Part shown: in pieces, positions 1-12,592 of the stretch
How the letters are laid out: the number at the start of each line of letters is the position of its first letter
Position numbering within the stretch: position 1 is the stretch's first letter
Source of the DNA: Waltergamsia citrina
Taxonomy: Eukaryota; Ascomycota; Sordariomycetes; Hypocreales; Bionectriaceae
Direction: 5' to 3'
Assembly (NCBI GenBank): GCA_022814615.1
Contig: JAKLNE010000014.1
Location: forward strand, 62,001-126,000
Length of the DNA: 64,000 nt
Translations under genes and position numbers: made by a program
The notes under the pieces: generated by a model
The model's input: the letters and a program-made list of their open reading frames with translations, nothing else
Told to the model about the DNA's origin: nothing
Databases searched by the model: none

Positions 1-3000
1 CCATGTCCCGTCTATGCCTCTGATTTGTGATCCGACTTTCTTTTCCCCCGTTCTCAAACTCCACATTACTAGCTTTACTTTTTTCCAGCCATAAGGGAGC
101 TAAACTGCTCTACGTCTTTGGTTAGCGGAGTGACAGGTAGGGGCCAGACACAGCACTGAACAACCAATTATACCAGGCCTCTTATGCTACTGGTAGATGG
201 ATATTCACTCCCAATGGACTCTCATGCAGTATCTTGGAGCTTCCTGATTCACCCTTTATGAATGCTTTACTACTTTCCCGAATTTGCGTACCAGAGCGCA
301 AGGAGGTGCATACTTTTCTACGGCATTTTCACCTATATTGTTTACAGCCTCATGCCTAGGCATGGTTTTCAAGTAACTCATTAAGGATAGTGCAAGAGAT
401 TATTCATATTGCAATTGACTGGGAAAAAGAAAAATATTTTGTATTTTAATTTGAGAATACGTTCCGAATACCAATGCAGATCAAAGCAAAATGCTGTCTG
501 ATCTTTGACGCTATTTGCAAGCAAAGCATATCTGAACAAAGTGAAGGATAAGGCCCTCGTTTTCCAATTTGTAATATATATTCGGAGCTTTTTTACATGT
601 AGTCCTTAGGCTCTAATTGTATTACCCTATATTGCACTCGTTACCTATCTGCCAAAACCGTCTCTTTCCTTCCCTTATTACTTTTATTGACTCATATACA
701 ACTGGTTCTTCTTCCGCTGAGTGTTACCTCCCAAGGTCTATCATGTTTCTTGTTCACTCCTTGGGGGAAATGCTGGCATACGGTTATGAAGCAGCGTGTG
801 ATTTATCAGATGGTATGAAATCGGCAACAAATGGTCAGTCAATCCAGAAGAGAACACCCCCTTGTTATTAATAAAGCTAATCTAAGTAGGGCATTTTAAT
901 ATTACTTTCACGGTAGTTTGTACGGTAGTTATCTGCGTTGAGAGAATCTCGATGGTATCTTCAATTTCTGAACGAAGTCATTTCAAAGGGTGTCTTATCT
1001 CGCCGTAAGGACTGGGCTTTCTGCATCTGGGATCGGCCGTCACTGTTCACGAGCCACCACAAGGCGTTTCCCATTTGGTTTTGGGCGAGGAAGCCGCTGC
1101 TCGGACCGTCGACAACGATTTGAATCCAATTTTACACACTCGTCATCAATTGTGGTACTCTTGACTAACATCGACCAGGACTGGGCCCACTCAAACGTGA
1201 GACTCGTAGTTAGCATAGCCTAACTCCACGTGCCCTCCGCTTTTTCCCCCTTTCTCTCCACGAAAATAATAAGCATACATTCGGTGATGAGCATGCACGG
1301 ACACTGACAGTAGATGATCAGTTATTAATTTCGGCCCTCGAACGCCTGCTCTGGCTCTCGCTCATCCCATCTTAGCCCGACAGTCGTCATCTCAAGCGCC
1401 CGAGACTCCTGAGGGAACTCGATGAGTGAATTATTTCGAATTAAGAGCTTATTGATCAACTGAATCGAGCTTACGTCCCCATTTGAGTACCTTGCAGCAC
1501 TCTGAAACAGGCCAGACCCTTTCAGAGATGGTAAGATCTCTTCTATTCGTGGATTAGACGCGAACCGATTGCATGCAATCTTGCCGCCTAATGCTGCCAA
1601 GCTAGTTCTCTCTTGTTACCGCGCGAGACTTCTCTGGGGCGGGGCAACTTGTTCTCGTTGCCCGACGGCGTTTCCAAATAAGGTATCATGTTTCGAATAA
1701 CTTGGCATGTTCTTTGGCGCTTTCAACAGCCCTGTGGAGATGTAGTTGTTGCTTGGCAGGATACCTGTGCTTGCGGCGTAGCATTACTGAGTAGCTGAGG
1801 GTAAGGCAATGCGCCCTGTGCCTTGTGCCTGCAGGCCAGTTCAGCCCTGGCTCCGCCCTAAATGTAACCGGCAGATAATTACGTAGTTCGTTTGGGGTTA
1901 AGCTAGTGGGGTCGTCTGACAACAGGCACAGAAGGATTAAAGGGATCATGGCGCCCCTTAAGCCCTTGCAAGCAACAGGGAGTTTCATTGGCCTATCGCT
2001 GATCTCGGTTTCCTGGACCCCGAAGTAATGGGCAAGTTCCGCACATTATGCTCGTACGAGTAACCGCCGGATTTGGACATGCGTAAGATCGAAGAACAAA
2101 CAAAGAAGCTTTGGCCCTCCTTCAGGAATCCTGGGCAAGGTTAGTTTTGCCAAGTCGTATTGTGTACAGTATTAAGTAAACCCTATTTCGGGAAAATCCA
2201 CACCTAACGTTGCTTCTCAAGCCTGAAGCCCTCACTTGTGCGCTCTGCTAGCCGCAGGGCAGCTGTGGATTGTGGTACGAGAGAAAAGACAGTGGATATG
2301 GCTATTCTGGAAATGAGATAGCGTTGGGGTCGGAAACACAAACAATCAATTAGAATTTGCAGGTGATCCGCACGAATTTGCATCGATTGCTTTGCTAAAT
2401 GAGATTTCAGATCTCTTCTTCCTTACGTTCTGAAACTTTCTCCACGATTGACTTGTAGGGAACAACCCGCAGATGCGCAATGTTCCCCATGATTCTGGGG
2501 ATTTCTAGCATTGCGGCTTGGGGAAGATCTACTCAACAAGCCCTTTGGAGGTCTGATCATTGATGAACGAGCCTGTGCTGACGGGTAAATCCTTTGCACC
2601 GCAGGGGCATCTCTGCAAGATTCTTGCAGTACAAGTATGAACAGAATTTTTTATGGGTATGGTGACTAGCAAGGCACCCCTTAGCTGATGCCTAAATTTT
2701 TCCCGGCATGTGGATGATATATCATGTATGACTGCTCGCAGTGCCGATGTGACGTGGAAGACCCCTGATCCTTCAGCACAACAAGGTTTGTGGGAGCGGA
2801 GATTTGTCGCCCTGCAGGTAAGACCCAAAATGTCGTACTCCAAATTAGACATATTGACAACAGAGGACTTGGACCCTTCTTTTGTTACTGTGGTTCACTG
2901 GAAGAAGACTAGATCTATTGCACAGAAAAGAGACCACAGCGTCGCTCTGGTCATTAGAATGGCGGCTGCAAGTCAGATCTGACCTTACGAACAGGTTTCA

Positions 3001-4628
3001 CATTGTTGCCTACTGAAGCTCCCGTAAAGACTACTGAAATGCTCGTGCTCGCCACGTTCTGGTCTCCGAGGAATGACTTTACAAAGTTGCCTGTGAGAGC
3101 GGCGCAGCACGTAGTGATTTTTCTAGTTAATAGGAGGACATTTTAGTATCCTAATAATAGTCTGCTTAGAATTCGCCTTGCCGAGTAATTAATACTGGGT
3201 AACGCGGCGAAGGCCCGAAGACGATATCCCGGCGTCTTTGTTTTTGCGTTGGTGGCCGACTGCTTGGGGCCTTCGCTAATATTACACGTAGTTAACAGTA
3301 CCTTTGTGGCGGGTTACTCAAGTGATGAGCTCCGCGTGGGTACTCCATATTTTGTGGACGTTTTCTCAGGGGCGCCTCCACAGCTGTGACCCACGATTTT
3401 TCTCCTCAAAAATCCCAGGACGCCTTGACCTCTCTGTTGTCTGTTTTCTGATAGTCCGAAGGTTCCGAGGCCTCCGCACTCAAAGGATTCACGAATATGG
3501 AGGATCGCCATAATCCAGGTGAAGTAGACGAACGAAAAGGCACCAAACAAGTGTTCAACTGCATATTACAGCTCTCACACGCCAAGAACAGACGATTTCC
3601 TAAGTTGAAAGCCAGCATGCTCCTATAGGATTGCCAAGAATAAGGGACCTTTTTAACTAATAATTTCTTGTTCGATAATTTCAGGCTGCTGCGATATTCT
3701 AAGTGCCTAGGCGTCCTTAAACGTATCGTTCGTGTATTATGCCTTCTTGTGGTAGTATTATTCTTAGTTTTTCTTAGTTTCTGGTTAAGCCTTTGTACTG
3801 GGCAGGGCTAATGAGTTCCACTCTATGTCAGCGCTAACCCGCCAAGAGGGGTGAAACGACAGGGAAATATCTATGGGAACAGGGCACATGGACATCAATG
3901 CGCAACAGGTTATGGCGCGTTCAAATCCTTTGCCACGAGGACCAGCGCGCTTCGCTTCATCCCGTCTGCTATACGATCGTCGGAAAATTCCCGAGTCCAT
4001 CATAGGGCAAGGAATATGATTCTACCTTTCACGAAGACATGGATACGTCGACAGCAGGTATTTTGTAACAAGAAGGTTGGGAATAGAATTAGCCTGTAGT
4101 TTCCAGAAAGAAGGTTAAACCTAGCTATCAGCTAATGCGAATTGGATGTGTATCAGACACTGAATCTTGGGGCGCAGGAGGACTAAGCGACAGACGGACC
4201 AAGAGCGGTTAACAGTGACAGGGGTTAGCAGTGACAGGGGCAGGCAAGTGGCAGCCCAGGTGTGAGCCGTGCGGCAGTTGTCTGGATTGCAGGGTTGGTG
4301 CCTGAATCCTTACCCATAAACCCATGATTGATATGATGATACGCGCCAGGGAACCAGGGGATTGTAGTCAGCACAAGGATCAGTCGTATGCGGGTCTCTT
4401 CGGTCTACTGTAAGTGAACATCTAATGTGCCAGCTTTGTCCGTCGCGTGAGAATAGCACGATTCTATTTCTGCGGGTAAGGAGGCGGCATCAGGATACGT
4501 TGACGTATAAGTAACACCTAACTTCTCGTTCATCATGGACTTGTTCCGACCAGGCTTGGACTCATCAGCCCTTTCCACTCTTTCTTATTCATTCTTTATT
4601 TAATCAAGTTGGACGCGGTGATCTAATC
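1..4628. other. Gene-poor intergenic region
   Basis: No ORF here exceeds about 110 codons and none has a signal peptide, domain motif or convincing exon chain that I recognise. ORFs on both strands overlap without preference, which fits non-coding or decayed sequence. A 16-bp direct repeat (4209-4224 and 4225-4240, one mismatch) is the only clear small repeat. The last few hundred bases must carry the promoter of the gene starting at 4629. The stretch may contain old, mutated transposon sequence, but I could not recognise one. Confidence 0.5.
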
Positions 4629-6919
4629 ATGCGCACCACAACTATTGCTGGCCTTACGGCCCTGCTGCCCGCCGCCGTCGTGGCCCAAAATGACACCAAC
4701 TTTAACAACATGATCGACTCCATTTCCAAAGCCAGACTTGGTGGTATGGGCAACGTTGTCAAGCTCGAGGACTCATCTGGCGAGGTCGACCTCGCCGAAG
4801 AAGATGATGATTATGAGCTTACCGGGGCTGAAATCGATCTTACCTTCACTTACACCAAGAAGTACGATATCTCAGAGGAGGGCAACCTCATCATGCCTCG
4901 AAATGGTCGTCGCTACCAACTCTTCCCCGACCTCCGTATTAGGACCATGAAGGTTGACAAGGGCCCTTGCACTATCGTTTACCAGAACTCTAGTGAGCTG
5001 GAGCCTCCGCCACCTGAGGGTTACGAAGACTTCAATGAGACCCAGCAGATGACTTTCGGCGAGGATGGTGGCGAGTTTAACTTCCACGAGTCCAACTGGA
5101 AGAAGACCATGCACTACATCTACTGTGGCGAGGATAGCGGCGAGGACCAAGACGAGAATGAGGACGATTGCGACTCTATCGTTAAGGGTGACTCTGCCAC
5201 TGAGAAGGGGTCGGTCTGCTGTTACCCCCCTAAGGAATGGCACGACGAGCTTTGGGACGCCCACAACATGGATGACTATCTACGCGATGCCATTGACCAC
5301 TTCAACGAGGAGGGATGGCCCGACAGCGTCATGAACACTTTCAGCTTGTACGACCTGGACGCATACCGCAAGGCCACCGATCTCAAGGCTGATCCCAAGA
5401 AGCCTTACTGGGAGTGGAACTGCGGCGGCATCAACAGCCCCATGTGCCAGTCAAAGGATCTCAGCAACTGGGAGGCCTGCCTCGTCGATCCTCGCCGTCG
5501 GCTTCTGCTGCAAGCCATGGAAAACTTCTCCGGACTGTTACAAACTGCCCAGAGACAGTTCACCGTGGATGCCCTGAGCGACATTATCATGACCCTCCCT
5601 AACCTGACCAAGACCCTGTTCCCTCTCGAAGGCGAGAAGAACGCCGATGACTTCGAAGCTCCTGGTGACTACAATGAAAGTGTCTGGATGATTGCTGCTG
5701 GTAGTATCCTGGGTATTATCGGTGTCCCTTTCAGCTACGGTGACAAGATTACCAAGCCCGCACCCGGAGGAGCCACACCCAAGTTCCCCGGCATGCCTAC
5801 TCACGTTGCTGCTCTTCAGGGTGTCGTCTCTGCCATCTTGGTCATTGTCGGTGTTACCATGGGACCTACTCTGGAGGAGCCCTTCATCGAGGACGACCCT
5901 CACTTCACCAAGTTCGGCGAGTTCTCCGAGGATGTTGGAAACAACATTGTGGACCGTATTCTTGATGGCTACAGCTCTATCTACAACACCTACTTCCACG
6001 TTGCCAATGGCCAGGAACCGCCTGAGAACATTGATGCCGACCAACTCATCGACCTGATGTCGGAAGGCAAGATGATCCGCCCTTGGCAGGGCATGCCCAG
6101 CAGTGTCGATGATGACATGCAGAAGAGCATGACGAACCGCTTCATTGCGCCTATCACCAACCTCGCCCTCCAGCGCAACAAAGTCTTCCTCGTCAAATTC
6201 CCCAAGGATGGCTTTGAGATTTGGAAGCACTGGGAGTCTGACCCCTGGGACACCAAGCGAAAGAGTCTTACTTTCGACCCTTGCCGCGAGGGCAGGGAAT
6301 CGGAGGTCGGTCATCGCACCAACTACGAGACGGCGGAGCGAAAAGAGCCTACCAGGTGGGAAGAATTCGGCGGTGGCGTGAGGCGTCATGTGTGCAACCC
6401 TGACGGTTCTGGATATGCATTCGTAAGTTGTTTAAAGTTTCCTCTTACTAGCCTCCGGCAATTGAAATGGGTGAGACTAACAAAAAGAAATAGTTTGCCT
6501 GGTCCAAAGACGAAGACACTGCCTTCACCGACTACGGCTGGAATGAAATGGAGAAGCGCGGTATCAAGTTGGATGATATTGTCTCGGAGTCTGTCAACAA
6601 CCAAGCGAAATATGGCTTCCTTGGCGGTACGCCAGGAAGCTTGGACGACAAGATCAGCGAGATGGCTGATTCTGCAGGCTCCGCTCTGCAAGACCAGAGC
6701 GTGTGGGACTTCTGGAACCTCGCTGTCTGTGACCTCTCAGACACCGACGACGAGGGTCCCGGTCTGATCAGGATGGAAAACTGCAAGCCTTCGCACTTCT
6801 TGGGTGACTCGTACATGAGAACCGAGTGCCTCATCCAGGCTATCCAGGATCGCTGCGCCAAGCACTTCAAGGATGACGATGGCAATGACTGGCCATATGA
6901 GTTGGAGTTTGACGAGTAA
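4629..6919 (+). CDS. Secreted or membrane-anchored acidic protein of unknown function
   Basis: Two exons, 4629-6422 and 6494-6919, give 739 residues. The 71-bp intron (GTAAGT...TAG) is phase 0 and restores the frame into a 141-codon second exon. Residues 1-19 form a signal peptide (hydrophobic core, AVVAQ cleavage region). The chain is very acidic at about residues 46-63 and 165-185. It carries several N-glycosylation sequons and cysteines including a CC pair near residue 197, as expected of an extracellular disulfide-bonded protein. Two hydrophobic segments (about 352-370 and 393-412), separated by a Gly/Pro-rich linker, could be membrane-spanning. I recognise no catalytic motif. The arrangement recalls large secreted orphans found near fungal chitinase genes, but no chitinase is present here. 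Function unknown; the gene model is secure. Confidence 0.85.
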
Positions 6920-7187
6920 AGCTCGGTCATGTTATCACGCTGGGATGTTTAATTCAACCTCATGTATCTAATGCCTTAATTTTCGAAGCGAGCATGGCCT
7001 ATGAGGCTCCAAACATTCATTTTCCCAACGATGTATCCGTGACATTTGTATCATCCTAGTAAAATGCCCAATCTGTATGAGGGAAAAACACTCTTATAGA
7101 TAAGATTCTCTACATTCATTAAGCTTCACTGATTATGTTGCGTGATTTTAAACTAGCCCATCTAATGCATACAACAGACTCACAAAG

Positions 7188-9063
7188 TTAGGAGACTCTG
7201 TTTTCTACAGTCGTATACGTTTGAAGCTTTTCGGTAGCATCAGCAAACTCCGCAATAATGGTGTTCGTGTGACGATCGGAGCGAGGTATGATCGAGCAGG
7301 GGAAAGGCAAAGGGCTAGAGTTAAACCCATCAGAATAGGCGAATCTGCTTGGGTTAGTAAACTTCTTCGAATGGCAGAGGGTCCCATACATGTCAACTTC
7401 AACCTCTTTCCCTTGTTCATTTTTAGCCGGTGCAACGTCGAATCCCCAAAGCACTCGGGCAATATTCAAGACTACTGACGAAGCGCCTAAATGCATACCC
7501 GGGCAGACTCGGCGACCCCATCCGAAGGCGCTGTGTCCATGTGGACCAGGATACCCGCGTTCCTCCATGAAACGCTCAGGTCGAAACTCGTGTGGTTTGG
7601 GGAAGTCTGCTTCGTTCAAGTGAACTTAAGATGATGGTTTAGTATTGACAGGATGTAGTCTCACGATATTGGCTTGACTTACTGCTCCAAAGGGGTGCAA
7701 TAATGGTGCTGCCCTTGGGAATGAACATGCCCTTGTATACATCGTCTGCGACACTCGCGTGCGGTGTGCCTCCCAGCACAGCAACTGGACGCCATCTCAG
7801 AGTCTCGGAAGCAATGGCCCTGACGTACTCTAGCCGCGGGAGATCGTCAAATTCCGGCATACGGTCTCGGCCGACCACTCTATCGAGCTCTTCTCGGGCG
7901 CGAGGAACGAACTGAGGTCCGAATGCGACACAAGCTAAGAAGAAACTGGCAAGCGATCCCGCAGACTGGAAATCTTGATTAGCCCTCCGTTTCAGGTTTC
8001 CTAATTATCTGTCTATTCTCGGCTTTAAAGTGAAAAGTGGACCTTACAGTTTCTACGCCGGCACCAAATGGTGATCCCGCAGTGTATGCGATCTCGAGAT
8101 CCGTCATACCTAGGTTCGTTTGCTCCTCAAGTAGATGCTTCGCGAAACAATCGGCCGAAGTCCCTGCAGAGACCTTCTCTCGCACTTCATCCATAAGTTG
8201 TGTGTATAGAAGAATATCTTTCTGTCGTTGCGCAAGGACCTCGGCTTTCCAGGGAGCTAGAAAGGAGGGCACATACTTCAGCAATGGATATTGTTCGACA
8301 GCGAATTTCCCTGGAATGCTTTTTACCAGTCAGTCATCATACTAGAAGATGTCCTAATCACTTACTTGACTGAGGTCAGTCGGCCCATTGCCTCAGCGTT
8401 GCGCTGGACGACGATGTCAGACCTTACATCTTCTACACGCCGGCCGTACGTAATGCTTGTAATAACCGAAGCGGCGTATCTCTCTAGATGCACTCGATAG
8501 TCTGCTGGGGATTTTAGAAGATCATGCAGGAGGACTTTCGACTCGAGATCCTGCATTGGTCGATAGCTCTGACTCTGGCGTTGCATGAAGCCGCTGTGGA
8601 GAAGCTTCCGCCACCGTCTCCAGAAAGTATTATATGGAGCCATGAGCCCCCTCATCCCACCAGACAACAGTTCTCCGCCCATGATGAACCTCGGACGCGA
8701 GGAATAGATGGCGCCTTTCTTCTCCAGAAGATCCCAAGCTGCCTGAGCCGAGCCGAGCACAATTGTCGGCGTTGGTCCCAACTGGAGGTAGACGACATCG
8801 CCATACTCTTGGCTGAGCTCTCGGAACCAGATCCATGGCTTGCGGAGGCCGGTTTTAATGTTCGATGGACCCGGAGGAAGCTGCGAGCGATGCGACCAAA
8901 GCTTCCATTTTTGTTGCAACTATTTTGCTCATTGAGTAACGAAGGCTAATATCCATCTTGAGGGACTGTCTATACTCACCCGAGGGAATTCTAGAGCCAG
9001 GTACAATACGGCGGCAAGCGCTCCAGCGCCTAGTAGGATATTGAAGAAGTGTATGTTTAACAT
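7188..9063 (-). CDS. Cytochrome P450 monooxygenase
   Basis: Five exons on the minus strand (9063-8980, 8919-8366, 8318-8048, 7965-7683, 7624-7188) give 542 residues; all junctions keep frame. Exon 1 encodes an N-terminal membrane anchor (about residues 5-24), which places the enzyme at the ER facing the cytosol. A proline-rich hinge (PPGP) follows. Later come the I-helix region (AGSPFGAGVET), the ExxR motif in SETLRW, the PERF motif, and the haem-binding loop FGWGRRVCPG with the cysteine ligand near residue 438. The I-helix has SPFGAGVE where AGxD/ET is usual. The family oxidises small molecules using a reductase partner; the substrate is not evident. It resembles the CYP clans used in fungal detoxification and secondary metabolism. 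It is divergent from the sugar-type transporter at 9519, with 455 bp between starts. Confidence 0.9.
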
Positions 9064-9518
9064 GAGGCGCGTTTAGTCTTTTGCAATGGAAGAGAGCGCT
9101 GAATCACCTTGGGATCGCGCGGAAAATGTATGTAAAAAATGATGAAATTCGGCATCAAATTCAAAAGACCGCAAGAGCAACGTCCATCTTTAAATGCCGT
9201 GAATTCGAGCCAAAAATGCCGTGTTCAAGCCAAGAATGACTAAAGATGGCTAATTACTCCACTAACTCAATCTTGAATCGTTTTTGCGGGGAAATAAGCT
9301 ATCGAATGGGGAAGTGCTCAGCTTTATGGCGGGGATTGGCTGTCCCGAGGACAATATCTAACAAGTTTCTCCGCATCGAAAGATTCCTAGTGTTCGGTCT
9401 AAGGTGGAGGTCTGGTGTTGGGTGAATCGTGAAAGAAATCATTCTTTCTTTGGCTATTCATCCTACATTTCCAAAATATCCAGTAGTACAGAAGAAGGTT
9501 TTTTAGTATAACGTCAAG
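9064..9518. promoter_or_regulatory. Divergent promoter between P450 and MFS transporter
   Basis: 455 bp separate the start codons of the P450 (leftward) and the sugar-type transporter (rightward), so this stretch must contain both promoters. It has AT-rich patches and a locally repeated motif (gccgtgaattcgagccaaaaatgcc, then a second gccgtgttcaagccaagaatg near 9217-9240), but I cannot assign any binding site. Confidence 0.4.
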
Positions 9519-11517
9519 ATGAAGATCTACGGCTTTGTAAGTAAGCCATTCCTAACGTCTCTCTTCTTGGGACTGGGAGGCTTCCTTTATGGCTAGTAAG
9601 TGTCTACCCCGCGACAGTCATGGCCAACTCTCCTCACAAACGAGACCATCTGACAAGTTTCATGAAGCGACTCCGGCATTATCACCCCAAGTCTAGCACT
9701 GGTTACTTTTATTACGTACTTTGGCAACCCCGATGCTCCTCTTCGCGGTGCAATTGTCTCGGTCTATCAAGCCGGAGGTTCGTGTATTCACCACCGACAA
9801 GTGATTTTCGTGACTGACTTGCCGCTCCAAAGCATGGCTGGGGAGTGCGTCGGTTGGAATCACCAGCGATAGGCTTGGCCGTCGCAAAGCCATCGCCTTT
9901 GGGTGTATATGGGGCGTAGTTGGCGGAGCACTTATGGCAGGAGCGGCACATGTGGCTATGTGTAAGACTGCACCCGAAACGACAGAATGAACACGCCTTC
10001 TCATGTTTTCAATAGTGATCGTTGGTCGACTCTTGGTTGGATTCGCTGTTGGCACGATCACAGGAGTTGCACCAGTCTTCGGCGCTGAGATTGCGAAAGT
10101 AAGCCCTACAGAGACCATTCAACACGTCGAATGAGCAAAAAGCTGACTCTGATAGACTGAAGAGCGTGCGAAAATTACGGCCGTGAATCAAATGAGTTTG
10201 TGCACTCCCACTCTACCGCAGAAAATTACTTACATCTTTTGCTAGTGGTCGCATGGGGCTTCTTCGTCGCTCTGTGGACTGGCGTGGGCGAAGGCCGCTG
10301 GGATAATCCCAATCAGTGGCGCGTCGGATTTGCTATCCAGGCTATTCCAGCTCTCGCTTTAGGCATTGGGGTTCTTTTCCTTGGAGAGTCACCACGATGG
10401 CTCTTATTGAAGGGTAGGCACGAAGATGCTGAGAAGGCTTTTCGCGGGTACCACGATAACGGAGCTAATGAGGAATGGTGCACCACGGAGTTTACCTTGA
10501 TGCGGGTCAATATTGCAGAAGAACTTCAGGTCCAGGGGCGACTTGGTTGGGGCGACCTTTTCAAGACACTAGCATTTCGCAAACGATTGTTTGTTGGATC
10601 TTTTGTCTGGGCCGCGGCTATGTTGTCAGGAATTTCATTTGTTCAGTACTACCAGACTGCGTGAGTACGATCCGCTCTTTCTCTACCGGACGTGTATGTT
10701 GACATATCTCACTGCAGCATCTACGCTACGCTTCAGTACGACCAAGACCAGCAGCTTCTTGTAAGTGGTCTTTATGGTACTGTAGCACCCGTGGCCTGCT
10801 TCTTGTCGTTATTCTTTGTCGATCGGATTGGTCGCAAGAAGATTCTGGTAACATCTTCAGCATTACTGTCACTTTGCTACATGATCATAACAATTATTGC
10901 CGCTGTGTACCCAGCTATCCCTGGCCAGCCAACTAATGCTGCAGCTCAACGAGGCCTTATTGCCTGCATTTTTACTGTATCTGCGAACTACTCCGCTTTA
11001 CTCGGACCTATGACGTGGATCATTCCGTGAGTATACTGCTGATGAAGACGTGCCATACGTATTCACTGACTGACTGAGACAGGCCGGAGGTATTTACGAC
11101 AGAGCTGAGAGCTAAGGCAAATGCAATCGTGCAAGTCATCCATTACTCAATAAGTCTTATTATTACGCAATGCTCGCCAATCGCACTGGCAGCTGTTGGA
11201 TGGAAATACTACGTAAGCATCAATAAGTACTCGTTCTTAAGCTCGTGGTATTTACAGAACTACGCGTTCAGATTTTATTCATTCTCACGAATGCTCTTTG
11301 CGCCGTTGTCTTCGCCTTTCTATATCCAGAAACAAGAGGTAAGTCGTTTCGGAACTCGAAAGATAACTCGGAGCTAACATCATTGCAAGGAAAATCTTTG
11401 GAAGAGATCGATGAACTCTTTGGGGATATCCATACAGTTCATGTGGACGGTATTAAGGCCCATATGGAGGAGAAACAGGGAAAGAGTGCACTGGCCCATG
11501 AGTTGAAGAATGTTTGA
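9519..11517 (+). CDS. MFS sugar-type transporter
   Basis: Ten exons: 9519-9595, 9668-9777, 9833-9961, 10016-10098, 10156-10195, 10246-10660, 10718-11026, 11083-11212, 11272-11338, 11390-11517. They encode 495 residues with every phase matching. The signatures are those of the sugar porter family: GGFLYGYDSG in TM1, SDRLGRRKA between TM2 and TM3, the GESPRWLL motif after TM6, DRIGRKK between TM8 and TM9, and PETRGKSLEEIDELF after TM12. Twelve transmembrane segments are expected at the plasma membrane. The substrate is probably a hexose, disaccharide or quinate-like polyol, which sequence alone cannot settle. The C-terminal tail is short and hydrophilic. The compact multi-intron structure is normal for the family. 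It is divergent from the P450, so co-regulation is possible but unproven. Confidence 0.9.
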
Positions 11518-11704
11518 GAAGGATAGGCCCACGACGTGCAACATTTCTCACGACACCATGCATGAGCCATGATGAGGCATAGCGCAGCGTGGGTATGCGT
11601 AAAAGGAACTCGCGAGATGGTAAAGGAAACAATAGAGCTCTAGAAATCGAAACTATTTTTCGAAGTAGCTAGGAAGCTGTCGCAAATCTACTCTTGGGTT
11701 TACG

Positions 11705-12506
11705 CTAGTCCAAGCTCTGAGTTTTGCTCAAGCGCTGCAAACCGTTCAAGACTGTTCTAACTCCTGACCAAAATACCATGCAAGACACGCCAATGCCGCC
11801 GATAGCATCAATCCAGGCAGCGTTGCTCACAAGGGTTGAGCCAAGAATAGCGATCAAGGCGACCATGGCAGACAAACTATCCATGCGATGATGAACAGCA
11901 TTTGACTCCAGTGCCATAGACTTCAGTTTGCGGGCTTCTCGCAGAGCTGGAGCGTGCTGTCAGCGCATAGAAAATGCAGTGGTCTTTGCGGGATTGTACT
12001 TACTAGCTCTATACAACCACTGCTTTATAAATATGGTGCCAATGGCAATCCAGGCTGCCCCTAGTCTTGGAGCAGAAGGCGCAGGCTCATGGTTATCGTA
12101 TGAGAGACCCGGCTGTACAGCACTCGACAAATATAGATGGTCTCTCAGGTGGGATAGACTCTTGAATCCCAGAGAGGCACCTCCAGCCAGAAGCATCAGT
12201 GCCAAGCCCATTGAGCCAAAGTTCTTGACTACGGTGTGTCGCCGTGACTTGGAACTAGCTGCCACAACCTCAAGCGAGACTGTGACGAGTGTCAGGATGT
12301 CGGATACTAGATCCGACATGCTGTGCCATCCGTCCGCAACAATGATATCTGAGCGAAACGCCCAACCTCCAAAGAGCTTCGTCAGAGCTATAGCTAAGTT
12401 GCATGCCATGCCAATGTTGACGATGTGTACGCCTGGGTCGGTGGATAACCGCCCTAGCCACTGTGAAAACCCCTTTCTCATACATTAGCAAGTGGAGCTC
12501 AAAGAG

Positions 12507-12543
<37 letters not shown>

Positions 12544-12592
12544 CCCAACTTACATGCTGGTGATTCAGTGATTCTGAGGTTCGTACAGCCAT
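11705..12592 (-). CDS. Cation diffusion facilitator (CDF) family transporter, short form
   Basis: Three exons (12592-12554, 12472-12004, 11946-11705) give 249 residues. Exons 2 and 3 carry the two metal-binding signatures of CDF proteins: ADGWHSMSD in TM2 and NAVHHRMDS in TM5. The closest relatives appear to be the MMT-type proteins that move iron, zinc or manganese across mitochondrial or other membranes. The product ends soon after TM6 (tail QRLSKTQSLD) and so lacks the usual cytoplasmic C-terminal dimerisation domain. Either the gene is a short variant or I have missed a downstream exon. Exon 1 (13 codons) is the least certain part; intron 1 contains a TC/GA microsatellite. Downstream it converges with the sugar-type transporter, 187 bp away. 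Confidence 0.75.
12511..12541. repeat. (TC)n microsatellite
   Basis: About 15 uninterrupted TC units (GA on the transcribed strand) lie within the first intron of the cation transporter gene. The tract lies near the donor side of that intron. Length polymorphism between strains would be expected. Confidence 0.95.

Noticed and set aside
1325..1988. Minus-strand ORFs of 91 and 100 codons
   Set aside because: No recognisable motif, no credible exon linkage and overlap with stop-rich frames. They look like chance ORFs.
5538..6389. 283-codon minus-strand ORF inside the secreted orphan gene
   Set aside because: It is the antisense shadow of the strongly coding plus-strand frame, a common artefact of biased codon use.
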